Source: an uncultured Collinsella sp. (GTDB lineage Bacteria > Actinomycetota > Coriobacteriia > Coriobacteriales > Coriobacteriaceae). Taken from it: a stretch of 64,000 nucleotides of DNA. The DNA lies in contig CAAGCW010000008.1 of the NCBI GenBank assembly GCA_900768435.1, positions 93,245 to 157,244 of the forward strand, given 5' to 3'. The translations under genes were made by a program, and so were the position numbers. The notes under the pieces are model-generated. The model was not told the origin of the DNA. It ran no database searches and saw only the letters and a program-made list of their open reading frames with translations. Shown one piece after another: positions 34,023 through 43,000 of this stretch (position 1 is the stretch's first letter; every line of letters begins with the position of its first letter).

Positions 34023-35294
34023 TTATTTAGACCTTTGGCAGAACGAACAAATTGCCTCTATAAGGCTGCGTCCAGTAGATTCACCTAGAATCAAATATAA
34101 AAACATCCGTATACGACTCTTATACGAAACAGGTAAGCTCAACACATCGAAATAACTAAGTTCGCTTTTGCAATTTAATGCCGTTTTCAGCTGGCTTTGA
34201 TACTCGTTACAAAAATCTAACCACTGCCTACCAAGGTTCAAATCCGTATCCGCAGAGTTAACGTTTCCTTGAAGAACCTCTTCAAAATAAAGGAATGTTT
34301 CCGAGGGATTTCGATTTGATGCTTCCCGATATAAGGGGTTGTCGTCAACCGCCTCTTCTCCCACAAAACCAATAGCTCCTCGACCAAGAACATCCATCGC
34401 GACTGTCGGTATCCCAAGCGAGTAAGAGAGATTTTTGCTACCGGCTGCAGATGCGAAAACATCCATTGATTCCAACGCAGATTTTGGAAAAGGCCACATA
34501 TAACCAGAAATAACGGTTTTAATGTTCTTGCATTTGGCAAGTTCGCGTTTGATCTTTTCTTCGACTTTAGTGCTTGCTCCGCCGAAAAAAACCATCTGAA
34601 TTTGTAAATCAGAATTACGATTGGCAAAAATTTGTATATCCCTAATAAGATTTAAGATAAACGGCTTGTCAAGTCGACCGATGCTGCCAATATTGAATTC
34701 AGAGTGATTCAAACTTTTCGAGAAATTATTTTCAATATCCTGAATAGAGTTAGTGCAGCAGGCGTTAAAGTCAATTGCTTCAGAGGGTTTTAAATTACGG
34801 TACCCATCGAACAACCGAATCATGGTTTGCTTGGTTATGCAAGCCATTTCGCCTCTTCTATACTTAAAATCAAAATAAACAATGCGTTTTTTTGCCCTCT
34901 GGTTATCCTCGTCGAGAAACAAAACCATATGCCTTCCTTTGAGGCGCTTAGCCAGAAGCTCGCCCCAATATGAAGTCCAGTCCGTTCCTGTCTCAACAAT
35001 TACAGGCATATCAGGCACGCATATAATCGAGCGGGCCAACTCATCAACGTGCTTCGTTGTCACTTCCTTTGGAAGCGATGCTGGATCATCCCGAAGAAAT
35101 GGGAAAAATCCGGCAGCAAAGTTTTCCAGCCCATCGATGTAAACATGCCCATTTCGATTGGCTAAAATCGCGACATTCCATCCATCTTTCTCTAGGAAAA
35201 GGGCTTTATTTCGATAGTAGATAGGTGCACCAGAAATATAACCTGCAATATCACAAATAAAAATATAAGTGCCCTTTATTATCGGCATAGCCAT
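34023..35294 (-). CDS. Glycosyltransferase of GT-B type (putative)
   Basis: 423 residues with a Rossmann-like N-terminal half (GTYIFICDIAGYISGAPIYY, GWNVAILANRNGHVYIDGLE) and a GT4-like second half (FNIGSIGRLDKPFILNLIRD, VFFGGASTKVEEKIKRE, SALESMDVFASAAGSKNLSY). The conserved E-x7-E is not obvious; NLSYSLGIPTVAMD occupies its place. The most likely role is adding one sugar of the repeat unit at the cytoplasmic membrane. AT-rich. Start is either ATG 35294 or ATG 35288; both lie after AGGAAGG. Confidence 0.75.
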   Translation of the reverse strand: MAMPIIKGTYIFICDIAGYISGAPIYYRNKALFLEKDGWNVAILANRNGHVYIDGLENFAAGFFPFLRDDPASLPKEVTTKHVDELARSIICVPDMPVIVETGTDWTSYWGELLAKRLKGRHMVLFLDEDNQRAKKRIVYFDFKYRRGEMACITKQTMIRLFDGYRNLKPSEAIDFNACCTNSIQDIENNFSKSLNHSEFNIGSIGRLDKPFILNLIRDIQIFANRNSDLQIQMVFFGGASTKVEEKIKRELAKCKNIKTVISGYMWPFPKSALESMDVFASAAGSKNLSYSLGIPTVAMDVLGRGAIGFVGEEAVDDNPLYREASNRNPSETFLYFEEVLQGNVNSADTDLNLGRQWLDFCNEYQSQLKTALNCKSELSYFDVLSLPVSYKSRIRMFLYLILGESTGRSLIEAICSFCQRSK

Positions 35295-35349
35295 TCACCT
35301 TCCTGTTCGTTGGCAGGCATATAACTTATCCCGAGCAAATTAATCATCG

Positions 35350-36729
35350 TCATTCTCCCAATCCTGAATTGCGGTATGACAGGCTGGCAGTAAAGGCAAC
35401 AACTAATGAAAATAGAGAATAGAATTTGGCATACTCAAGAGTGTTATCAACGAAAAATAGCCCAACGAAAAATAAAACCGCCATGCGATAAAAAGGGTCT
35501 TTTGATTTTGAGAACATACTGACTGCAAAGATGGCAATAGCAACTAAGCCGATGAAGCCCAATTCACCCTGCACACTTACGATAGTGGAATCGGCCATTG
35601 AGGCCAGTCCCTTTTCCCTATCCTGATCAGACAGATATTTCAATCTATAGAAACTATTGTATGGCCGATAGTATTTGTCATAAAAATCGATATATCCCCC
35701 TGCGCATGTCATCGCTGAACGAGAGGAATAAGTTCCTAATCCTGTCCCGAAAAAGAAATAGGAACTGCCTTCATTAGAAGGTAAATCAATGAAGGTGCGC
35801 TTATAAAACTTAACTTTATCTAAACGCGCCTGGGCATATCCAAAATTAGTCATCTTGACTACTTCATTTGAAATCCAAGCAGGACTGACGCTAACAAAAG
35901 CCAGCGCAGCTGCAATAGCCAAGACTGCAATGGCTGCCCTCTCGGGAAAATGAATATTCCAAGACGTCAGAGCCATCGTTGTAAACGCAAGCGCAAATAC
36001 CGCCAAGTACGATACGGAGCTGGTTGAGACCATCAGTATTCCAGCGCCAACGCACCAGAAAACGCAGCCCTTCTCCCCTCTTTTTATAGCCTCAAGAAAT
36101 ATAAGCAATGTGAAAGAACAGACGCACATCAACGTATTAGCCTGATATGCGCCCATTGTTCCTGTAACCCAGTCCATGTCTCCATAACCAGAGACTATCG
36201 AAATATGGGTAATTGCATATAGGAGAACACTGATCAGTTCAATCAGCACCATCCTCTTTAAGCCTAAGAGTATATATTTCCCGCAGGCTGAAGATTTTTT
36301 TCCCAACAAGCAGCAGGAGCCATATATCAAAAAGAAGGGAATGACATATATGCAGGAAACAATAACATTATTAATAGGGACTTTTCTAAGAATCACATTG
36401 AAGGCGCAGTAAATTGCAATTAAAACAAAAGACAAAAGCGAACGTAGTTCAAGCCGATCATGCCCGGATTTGATTGCAGAGTAACAAATTGCAATCAAAA
36501 TACAGTAATTATCGGGCATGATAATCGAAACAATGAGAAGATCAATGCAATTTGCAATTTTTTCTTCATCGGTGAATCTGGCAACAATTGGGACAAGAGA
36601 AATAAGTTCAACCAACAATGCAAGGTACATAATGGCGGCAACCTGAATCACAGAATATAGACAGGCGATTGTGAAAATCGTAATCCATTTAGGTGACCAT
36701 AACTTTTGATAATTTACCTTGGTTAACAC
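35350..36729 (-). CDS. Wzy-like O-antigen/capsule polymerase
   Basis: 459-residue membrane protein with about 12 hydrophobic helices and one larger extracellular loop (about residues 300-380, rich in Tyr, Arg and Ser: FFGTGLGTYSSRS, YDKYYRPYNSFYRLKYLSD). This topology and the position next to Wzx and glycosyltransferases identify the repeat-unit polymerase; sequence conservation in this family is too low for motifs to prove it. The probable start is GTG 36729, 6 bases after the upstream gene. Strongly AT-rich, the usual signature of the strain-specific core of capsule loci. Confidence 0.82.
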   Translation of the reverse strand: MLTKVNYQKLWSPKWITIFTIACLYSVIQVAAIMYLALLVELISLVPIVARFTDEEKIANCIDLLIVSIIMPDNYCILIAICYSAIKSGHDRLELRSLLSFVLIAIYCAFNVILRKVPINNVIVSCIYVIPFFLIYGSCCLLGKKSSACGKYILLGLKRMVLIELISVLLYAITHISIVSGYGDMDWVTGTMGAYQANTLMCVCSFTLLIFLEAIKRGEKGCVFWCVGAGILMVSTSSVSYLAVFALAFTTMALTSWNIHFPERAAIAVLAIAAALAFVSVSPAWISNEVVKMTNFGYAQARLDKVKFYKRTFIDLPSNEGSSYFFFGTGLGTYSSRSAMTCAGGYIDFYDKYYRPYNSFYRLKYLSDQDREKGLASMADSTIVSVQGELGFIGLVAIAIFAVSMFSKSKDPFYRMAVLFFVGLFFVDNTLEYAKFYSLFSLVVAFTASLSYRNSGLGE

Positions 36730-36735
36730 CCTCTA

Positions 36736-37806
36736 CTAGTCCCTCCCTGTAAGTGCATCCCAGTACTTTTCTGAAATTGCATCCCACGTGTTTGCCTCAG
36801 CAACAAAACGCGCAGCGGAAGCAATCTCGCGGTAATGCGCATCATCATCACAAAGTCGTATCATTGTGGCTGCGACTTCCTTTTCCCAACCATCGGCTTC
36901 GATGTCGCAGCAAACTGCACTTTCATCGCTGAAGAGACCAACGGCTCCACAGCTGCTAGAGATAATCGGTACGCAGCAGGCGGCCGCCCCTTCGAGCACT
37001 GAAACATTAAAGGTGTCGAACCTGCTGAGCCCTGCATAGAAATCGGCTTCTTGGTACAACTTCAAAAGTTCTTTTTTGTCGGAAATCTCACCACGATAAT
37101 CAAGCTCGACGTTTCCTTCCTGCGCGATTCGCTCGCACAGAGAACGGTTAGAGCCCACGGCCGCAGTATCTCGGCCGCAGACGATAAGTCTGGGGCGAGT
37201 TCCAGTCTCTCGTGCAAAACGAGAGAGCACGAGGAGCGTAAGGTCACAGCCCTTACACTCCTCGTATCCACCCGTGGTTATAATCACAGGCGGATACGAG
37301 GAGCGCTTTTTTGCCAATAAAGCTCTTGGGCTAATCTCAGAAGACAAGTCAACGCCGTTTCCAATAACAGTAACGCCATGCTCACGGCCATACAGCCGTT
37401 TTAAAACGCCTCGCTCAAACTCAGAAACACAAATAAGGTTTGGGAATTCTCGAATTAGTTTTGGCTCGAGTTTTAGATCTCGCTGCAGGACAGGTCGATA
37501 TTTCCGCTCCTCAGCTGCAACGCCATGCACTACCAAAAAATAACGGTTCTTCTTATCCAACTTAGAAAGCCAGCAAAAGGCCATAGGGAGACGGAAGCCA
37601 TTTTGGTGGATGCATATTGTATATCCTTTGTATTTGAAAGGAATCTCAGCTATCAACTTAAACACATCTGCAAAGTCAGAAAATTCCTCAAGCTTACAGT
37701 CATATTTATCTGCAAGTCGTGAATGAACGGCCTTGGCGACTCCAAGCGGCCCCCTAGTGCCGTCAAGGCGGGATACGAGCAGGACTTTAGAATTAGGAAA
37801 GTCCAT
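36736..37806 (-). CDS. GT4 glycosyltransferase
   Basis: GT-B enzyme of about 356 residues. The donor-binding half has a typical GT4 pattern: VTVIGNGVDLSSEISPRALL, PPVIITTGGYEECKGCDLTL, and the E-containing loop FDTFNVSVLEGAAACCVPII that replaces the E-x7-E motif region (VSVLEGAAACC). ATG 37806 (MDFPNSKVLLVSRLDG) is preferred because AAAGAGG precedes it; an ATG 14 codons upstream forms an ATGA overlap with the frameshifted reading frame of the acetyltransferase. If the acetyltransferase were in its normal frame, its stop (37793) would lie 14 bases inside this gene. Confidence 0.88.
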   Translation of the reverse strand: MDFPNSKVLLVSRLDGTRGPLGVAKAVHSRLADKYDCKLEEFSDFADVFKLIAEIPFKYKGYTICIHQNGFRLPMAFCWLSKLDKKNRYFLVVHGVAAEERKYRPVLQRDLKLEPKLIREFPNLICVSEFERGVLKRLYGREHGVTVIGNGVDLSSEISPRALLAKKRSSYPPVIITTGGYEECKGCDLTLLVLSRFARETGTRPRLIVCGRDTAAVGSNRSLCERIAQEGNVELDYRGEISDKKELLKLYQEADFYAGLSRFDTFNVSVLEGAAACCVPIISSSCGAVGLFSDESAVCCDIEADGWEKEVAATMIRLCDDDAHYREIASAARFVAEANTWDAISEKYWDALTGRD

Positions 37807-38351
37807 AAACGATATCCTCTTTTGACTCGTGCTTAGCGAGGAACTCATCTATGCTCCCCACGACACGGGCAGGATTTCCGCAGATGATCGAATCGTCGGG
37901 GAACTCGCCTTTGACGATAGACCCCCCCGATGATGCAGTTATTCCCAATGGTTGTTCCAGGGAGAATCATGGCGTTGGCACCAATGAAGCAATTTCGCCC
38001 AATCGAGACAGGCTTAATGAATTTACCGTGCTTGTTTCTGCGCGCAAATAAAGCCTTGTCGATACTAAAATCGTGCACAAGAATCGATGTTCCATAGGAG
38101 ATGGTGACTCCTTCGCCGAGAGTGATGAGATTATAGCCAGCTGCATCAAATCGGCACTCTGGGCTAATCCATGGATCACCGTAGCTGGAGAAATCCCTCG
38201 ACAGATTAATCCCAAGCCAGCTGAGATAACGAGGATACAGTTTCTTATACGTGGGATTCGAAAGCTTGTTTATAGCAACAAGGGCCAGTTTCAAAGGCCC
38301 TTTGATAAATCGTTTGAATCCTTGAGGCTTAACCTCGATGCTGCTCTCCAT
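37793..38351 (-). pseudogene. LbH-type acetyltransferase, frameshifted at a G7 tract
   Basis: Left-handed beta-helix acetyltransferase related to capsule O-acetyltransferases (CysE/NodL/WcaF type), expected to O- or N-acetylate a sugar of the glycan. Hexapeptide repeats are clear (VSIGRN, CFIGAN, AMILPG, TTIGNN, CIIGG). After CIIGG the frame shifts at a run of seven G (37922-37928 on the plus strand, as C7) and ends early at 37845 with an unrelated tail. In the +1-corrected frame the sequence continues SIVKGEFPDDSIICGNPARV and ends at 37793, as usual for the family. Start ATG 38351 has GGAG at 7 bases. Either a mutation, a phase-variable tract or a sequencing error. Confidence 0.82.
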
Positions 38352-39534
38352 CACCCATCTCCTTCTCGATCACTTCAATGGCCTGAGAATATCCTTCTAC
38401 ATACCTTGATCCCCGCATGCCTAGTGTCTCCCTGCATCCACCCGTGTCGTAAGTAACCACTGGCGTCCCACATGCTTCTGCCTCGAGGTTCACTGTTGGG
38501 AAATTGTCCTCGACCGTCGGGTTGAAGAACACGTCGGCAGTCGAATAGATGCCAGCGAGTTCCTGCGGTGAATTGGTACGAGTGAGGCCTATAATGCCGT
38601 TCGGGAGCTGCTTTATCTGCTTCTCGCTCAAGCCCACAAGCACAATCGCGTACTTCTTGCTGTCGAGCTCATCGGCAAGCCGAATGAAACTACCGAGCCC
38701 TTTACGTTCAGTCCAGGGGCTCGCAACGCCGAGAATCATGAACCTGTCGCCAATGCCGTATCGCTCGCGGAAGTCGCTCGGAGTCGGCCTAAACACGGCC
38801 CTGTCGATGGTGTTGTGACGCACCTCCACGGGGTAGTCCTTCAAGAAGCTCTCTCCAACAAGGTTGCCGAGCCACTGGGAAGGAGTAATGAGCGTCATTC
38901 GCGCGGGCGGGACGCTCGTAAAGATACGCTTCTTGTCCTCAAAGTTCCTTGCACAGCTCGCTTTGGAGATCGTCTTGGGATAAGTGTCCAGTTGCGGGCA
39001 GGAATACGAGTGCGCGCAATGAGTTTTCCATTGCGCGCACTCCAAATATGTGAAGTGAGCGCAATGGCCCGTGAACGCCCAACAGTCATGCAAGGTCCAT
39101 CTGACTTGGCAATGGTGCGTCGCAAGCCAACTGAACAGCATTTCGATATTCACCCAATAGCCATGGATGTTATGCAGGTGGACAACATCAGGATCAATTT
39201 CGTCCAAGAGCTTCAAAAGTTTGGCGGTATCGTGCTTGGAATAGAAACCCATGCGGTCGCGCAGGCGAGTCATGGCACCATGGAAATATACCTCGGGTTT
39301 GCTAGCACAGCACCGCATGTGTTCGTCAATACTCTTATGTCGTCTGCCCCAGAAACAGTAGGAATCGACCCCATGCGAACAAAGCTGGGAATGCAGACCG
39401 CGCATAATGGAGCCGGTCGACCCGTTGTAGAAGCTGTTCAACTGGACATAGCGAAGGGGCCTGTCCATGCCCTCCGCTATGTCCAGCGCCTCATCGACGA
39501 GTGAATCAGTTGTCTTGGTGTCACTCGAGGCCAT
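38329..39534 (-). CDS. GT4 glycosyltransferase (capsule)
   Basis: GT-B family 4 enzyme (401 aa). The N-terminal part has RYVQLNSFYNGSTGSIMRGL and VVHLHNIHGYWVN, typical of WcaC/WbaZ-like transferases; the C-terminal part has ILGVASPWTERKGLGSFIRL, NSPQELAGIYSTADVFFNPT and VEDNFPTVNLEAEACGTPVV, the E-x7-E donor motif. It adds one sugar to the lipid-linked repeat unit. ATG 39534 overlaps the capG-like stop by one base (TAATG), so translation is coupled. A cysteine- and histidine-rich insert (ECAQWKTHCAHSYSCPQL) sits in the acceptor domain, as in several colanic acid transferases. Confidence 0.9.
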   Translation of the reverse strand: MASSDTKTTDSLVDEALDIAEGMDRPLRYVQLNSFYNGSTGSIMRGLHSQLCSHGVDSYCFWGRRHKSIDEHMRCCASKPEVYFHGAMTRLRDRMGFYSKHDTAKLLKLLDEIDPDVVHLHNIHGYWVNIEMLFSWLATHHCQVRWTLHDCWAFTGHCAHFTYLECAQWKTHCAHSYSCPQLDTYPKTISKASCARNFEDKKRIFTSVPPARMTLITPSQWLGNLVGESFLKDYPVEVRHNTIDRAVFRPTPSDFRERYGIGDRFMILGVASPWTERKGLGSFIRLADELDSKKYAIVLVGLSEKQIKQLPNGIIGLTRTNSPQELAGIYSTADVFFNPTVEDNFPTVNLEAEACGTPVVTYDTGGCRETLGMRGSRYVEGYSQAIEVIEKEMGDGEQHRG

Positions 39535-40718
39535 TAAATGCCCTTCCTCCACACCATCTTGTCCACGACGCCGGTGTAGCTCTGTATGATCTTGACAACC
39601 TTGGTGGAGACGGTCTCGTCGGCGTAGTCGGGAACGGGCGCCTCGGGCAGCGACCCCTCCGCGTCGAGCTCGACGGCGGTGTGGACGGCCTGAAGAAGGC
39701 CCTTCTCGGAGATGCCGGCGAGCGTGAAGCAGGCCTTGTCCAGGGCCTCGGGGCGTTCAGTGGAAGTGCGGATGCACACTGCCGGGAACGGGCGGCCGAT
39801 AGACGCGAAGAAGCTGGACTCCTCGGGCAGCGTGCCGGAGTCGGACACCACCGCGAAGGCGTTCATCTGCAGGCAGTTGTAGTCGTGGAAGCCCATGGGC
39901 TCGTGCATGCGCACGCGCGGGTCCAGCTTGAAGCCGGTGGCCTCCAGGCGCTTGCGGGAGCGCGGGTGGCAGGAGTACAGGATCGGCATGTCGTACTTCT
40001 CCGCGAGCGCGTTGATGGCGGTGAACAGGCTCGTGAAGTTGGCCTCGGTGTCGATGTTCTCCTCGCGGTGGGCGGAGAGCAGCATGTAGCGCTTGGGCTC
40101 AAGGCCGAGTTCGGAGAGGATATCCGAAGCCTCGATCTTGTCCAGGTTGGCGCGCAGGACCTCCGCCATGGGAGACCCGGTGACGTAGGTGCGCTCCGGG
40201 GCGCAGCCGGTGTCCTTGAGGTAGCGGCGGGCGTGCTCGGAGTAGGCCAGGTTGACGTCGGAGATCACGTCGACGATGCGGCGGTTGGTCTCCTCGGGCA
40301 GGCACTCGTCCTTGCAGCGGTTACCCGCCTCCATGTGGAAGATGGGAATGTGCAGGCGCTTTGCCGCGATGGCCGACAGGCAGCTGTTGGTATCTCCCAG
40401 GATCAGCAGCGCGTCGGGCTGCACCTCAACCATGAGCTTGTAGCTCGCGGCGATGATGTTGCCCACGGTCTCGCCCAGGTCGGCGCCCACGGCGTCCAGG
40501 TAGACGTCCGGGTCGGCAAGCTCCAGGTCGCGGAAGAAGATACCGTTGAGCGTGTAGTCGTAGTTCTGCCCGGTATGCGCCAGCAGGCAGTCGAAATGAC
40601 GACGGCACTTCTTGATGACCTCGGACAGGCGGATGACCTCAGGTCGCGTGCCCACGATGATGAGTAGCTTCAGGCGGCCGTCGTCCTTGAATGCGATGTC
40701 GGAATAGTCCTTGCCCAT
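39534..40718 (-). CDS. capG: UDP-N-acetylglucosamine 2-epimerase type enzyme (CapG/FnlC)
   Basis: GT-B fold epimerase of the WecB family (394 aa): LIIVGTRPEVIRLSEVIKK, the active-site AHTGQNYDY, LGDTNSCLSAIAAKRL, FHMEAGNRCKDECLPEETNR, LLSAHREENID (His) and VVSDSGTLPEESSFF (Glu). Its position right after the capE- and capF-like genes says it is the third enzyme of the UDP-N-acetyl-L-fucosamine path (2-epimerisation of UDP-6-deoxy-talosamine derivative) rather than a general WecB. That choice rests on context. Very GC-rich, like capE and capF. Starts 4 bases after the capF stop. Confidence 0.92.
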   Translation of the reverse strand: MGKDYSDIAFKDDGRLKLLIIVGTRPEVIRLSEVIKKCRRHFDCLLAHTGQNYDYTLNGIFFRDLELADPDVYLDAVGADLGETVGNIIAASYKLMVEVQPDALLILGDTNSCLSAIAAKRLHIPIFHMEAGNRCKDECLPEETNRRIVDVISDVNLAYSEHARRYLKDTGCAPERTYVTGSPMAEVLRANLDKIEASDILSELGLEPKRYMLLSAHREENIDTEANFTSLFTAINALAEKYDMPILYSCHPRSRKRLEATGFKLDPRVRMHEPMGFHDYNCLQMNAFAVVSDSGTLPEESSFFASIGRPFPAVCIRTSTERPEALDKACFTLAGISEKGLLQAVHTAVELDAEGSLPEAPVPDYADETVSTKVVKIIQSYTGVVDKMVWRKGI

Positions 40719-40722
40719 GTGG

Positions 40723-41940
40723 CTAGACCTCCTCGTAGTAGGTGTCGGGGTTCTCTGGGTCGAAGGGCTCGTTGGCCCACATGACCGTAACGAGGTCCTT
40801 GGTGTCGGACAGGTTGGTGATGGAGTGCGTGTAGCCGGGAATCATCTCCACGACGCGCATGTCCGAACCCGAGACGATGTACTCGTCGACGGGGAACGGG
40901 TTGCCATCGGCGTCCTCCCCCACCTTCCTCAGCTTGATGCTCGCGGTGCCGGAGACCACCAGGAACCTCTCCCACTTGCTCATGTGCCAGTGGTTGCCCT
41001 TGGTGATGCCGGGCCTCGAGACGTTGATCGAGACCTGGCCGCGCTCGGGCGTGCGCAGGAACTCGGTGAACGAGCCACGGTCGTCGGCGTTGGGCTTGAG
41101 GCCGTAGGCGAAGTGCCCCGGCTCGTAGTAGGACAGGAACGTGCTCCAGAGCTTCTTGGAGAAGGAGCCTTCGGCCAGGTCGGACACCGAGAGGGTCTCG
41201 CGGCTGTCTCGGAAGTTGTCCAGCAGGTAGACGATCTCGCCCAGGGTCTTCACGTCGGTCTGCGGGACGTAGCAGAACCCGTCGCCCTCGACGCGCTCCA
41301 GCCCCTCGTAGCCGCAGCGATGCTCGTTTCCGAGCAGGGCGCCCAGCATCTCGTCCACCAGGTCGTCGATGTAGAGGAGCTCGAGCTCGACATTGGGGTC
41401 GTTCACGGTGTAGGGGCGGCCGTTGGCGATGGCGTCGCAGAAGGTCGCGACGGCGGAGTTGTAGCGCGGGCGGCACCACTTGCCGTAGAGGTTGGGGAAG
41501 CGGTAGATGAGCACACGTGCTCCCGTGCGCTCCGAGTACTCACGGAACAGGCCCTCCCCCGCCAGCTTGGACTCGCCGTAGACCGATCCCTCGAAGCGGC
41601 CCGACAGGCTCGCCTGCGCGGAGCTGGAGAGCATGACGGGGCATTTGTTCCCGTGGCGCTCCAGGGCGTCGAGCAGCGTGGAGGCGAACCCGAAGTTGCC
41701 CTCCATGAACTCGGACTGCTCCTTGGGGCGGTTGACGCCGGCCAGGTTGAAGACGAAGTCGGCGCGGGAGCAGTAGCCCTCCAGCTCCTCGGGCGTCGAC
41801 TCGATGTCGTACTCCATGACCTCGAGCGGGAGCAGGCTCGCGTATCTCTCGCGGCGGTCCTTGCCGTCCCTTATGTTCTTCAGCGCGCAGCAGAGGTTCT
41901 TCCCGACGAAGCCCCCGGCGCCGGTGACGAGGACGCGCAC
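40723..41940 (-). CDS. capF: CapF-like reductase with C-terminal cupin (UDP-FucNAc path)
   Basis: Bifunctional enzyme of UDP-L-FucNAc synthesis: a C-terminal cupin epimerises and an N-terminal SDR reduces the intermediate. Residues ~1-250 have VLVTGAGGFVGKNL, FNLAGVNRPKEQSEF, the YGESKLAGEG catalytic motif and RFPNLYGKWCRP. Residues ~290-405 are the zinc cupin with KGNHWHMSKWERFLVVSG and PGYTHSITN. Length (405 aa) is about 35 more than S. aureus CapF. The start is the GTG at 41940 (MRVLVTG after translation), one base after the capE stop; the open frame upstream is a shadow of capE. Confidence 0.93.
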   Translation of the reverse strand: MRVLVTGAGGFVGKNLCCALKNIRDGKDRRERYASLLPLEVMEYDIESTPEELEGYCSRADFVFNLAGVNRPKEQSEFMEGNFGFASTLLDALERHGNKCPVMLSSSAQASLSGRFEGSVYGESKLAGEGLFREYSERTGARVLIYRFPNLYGKWCRPRYNSAVATFCDAIANGRPYTVNDPNVELELLYIDDLVDEMLGALLGNEHRCGYEGLERVEGDGFCYVPQTDVKTLGEIVYLLDNFRDSRETLSVSDLAEGSFSKKLWSTFLSYYEPGHFAYGLKPNADDRGSFTEFLRTPERGQVSINVSRPGITKGNHWHMSKWERFLVVSGTASIKLRKVGEDADGNPFPVDEYIVSGSDMRVVEMIPGYTHSITNLSDTKDLVTVMWANEPFDPENPDTYYEEV

Positions 41941-41941
41941 C

Positions 41942-43000
41942 CTACTGCACCGCCTCGTGCTCGCGGCCCTCGAGTGCCAGCTGCACGTACTCGGCGGTCT
42001 TGATCTTGGCGATGGTGCCCTCCACGTCGAGCCTCTCGGTGTTATGGGAGGTGTAGGACTCGTCGGCTTGGGTCTCCACCTCGCCGTCGACGACGAACTT
42101 GTCGTAGTTGAGGTCGCGCGAGTCGCAGGCGACGCGGTAGTAGCCGCCCATGTCCTCGGCGCGCAGGCGCTCCTCACGGGTCATGAGGGTCTCGAAGAGC
42201 TTCTCGCCGTGGCGGGTGCCGATCACCTGGGTGCCCACGCGGCCGAAGACCTCCTGGACGGCCTCGGCGAGGTCGCCGATGGTGGAGGCAGGGGCCTTCT
42301 GGATGAACAGGTCGCCGGGGTTGGCGTGCTCGAAGGCGAACTGCACCAGGTCGACGGCCTCGTCAAGGTTCATCAGGAAGCGGGTCATGTTGGGGTCGGT
42401 CACGGTAAGCGGCTCGCCCTTGCGGATGCGGTCGATGAACAGCGGGATGACGCTGCCGCGCGAGCACATGACGTTGCCGTAGCGGGTGCAGCAGATGGTG
42501 GTTCGGCCGGCGCCGTTGCGGGCGTTGGCGTAGATGATGGACTCCATCATGGCCTTGGACTTGCCCATGGCGTTGATGGGGTACGCGGCCTTGTCGGTGG
42601 ACAGGCACACGACGCGGTCCACGCCCTCGTCGATGGCGGCGTGCAGGACGTTGTCCGTGCCGATGACGTTGGTGCGCACGGCCTCCATGGGGAAGAACTC
42701 GCAGGAGGGCACCTGCTTGAGGGCGGCGGCGTGGAAGATGTAGTCCACGCCGTGCATGGCGTCGCGCACGCTCTGGGCGTTGCGGACATCGCCGATGAAG
42801 AAGCGCACCTTGGAGGCGAGCTCGGGGGACTTCTCCTGCAGGCGGTGGCGCATGTCGTCCTGCTTCTTCTCGTCGCGCGAGAAGATGCGGATCTCGGCCA
42901 GGTCTGTGTGCATGAAGTGCTTGAGCACAGTGTTGCCGAACGAGCCGGTTCCGCCCGTGATCATCAGGGTCTTGTCTTTGAATGCGGTGGTGGGTTTCAT
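41942..43000 (-). CDS. capE: UDP-GlcNAc 4,6-dehydratase / 5-epimerase (CapE/FnlA)
   Basis: First enzyme of UDP-L-FucNAc synthesis: 4,6-dehydration and 5-inversion of UDP-GlcNAc. The 352-residue SDR has LMITGGTGSFGNTVLKHF, RIFSRDEKKQDDMRH, the hallmark YIFHAAALKQVPSCEFFP, the catalytic CLSTDKAAYPINAMGKSK, in which Met replaces the usual SDR Tyr (MxxxK, as in CapE), and RYGNVMCSRGSVIPLF. Starts directly after the WecG/TagA gene stop. Together with capF and capG it forms a GC-rich, well conserved cassette inside an otherwise variable locus. Confidence 0.95.
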   Translation of the reverse strand: MKPTTAFKDKTLMITGGTGSFGNTVLKHFMHTDLAEIRIFSRDEKKQDDMRHRLQEKSPELASKVRFFIGDVRNAQSVRDAMHGVDYIFHAAALKQVPSCEFFPMEAVRTNVIGTDNVLHAAIDEGVDRVVCLSTDKAAYPINAMGKSKAMMESIIYANARNGAGRTTICCTRYGNVMCSRGSVIPLFIDRIRKGEPLTVTDPNMTRFLMNLDEAVDLVQFAFEHANPGDLFIQKAPASTIGDLAEAVQEVFGRVGTQVIGTRHGEKLFETLMTREERLRAEDMGGYYRVACDSRDLNYDKFVVDGEVETQADESYTSHNTERLDVEGTIAKIKTAEYVQLALEGREHEAVQ

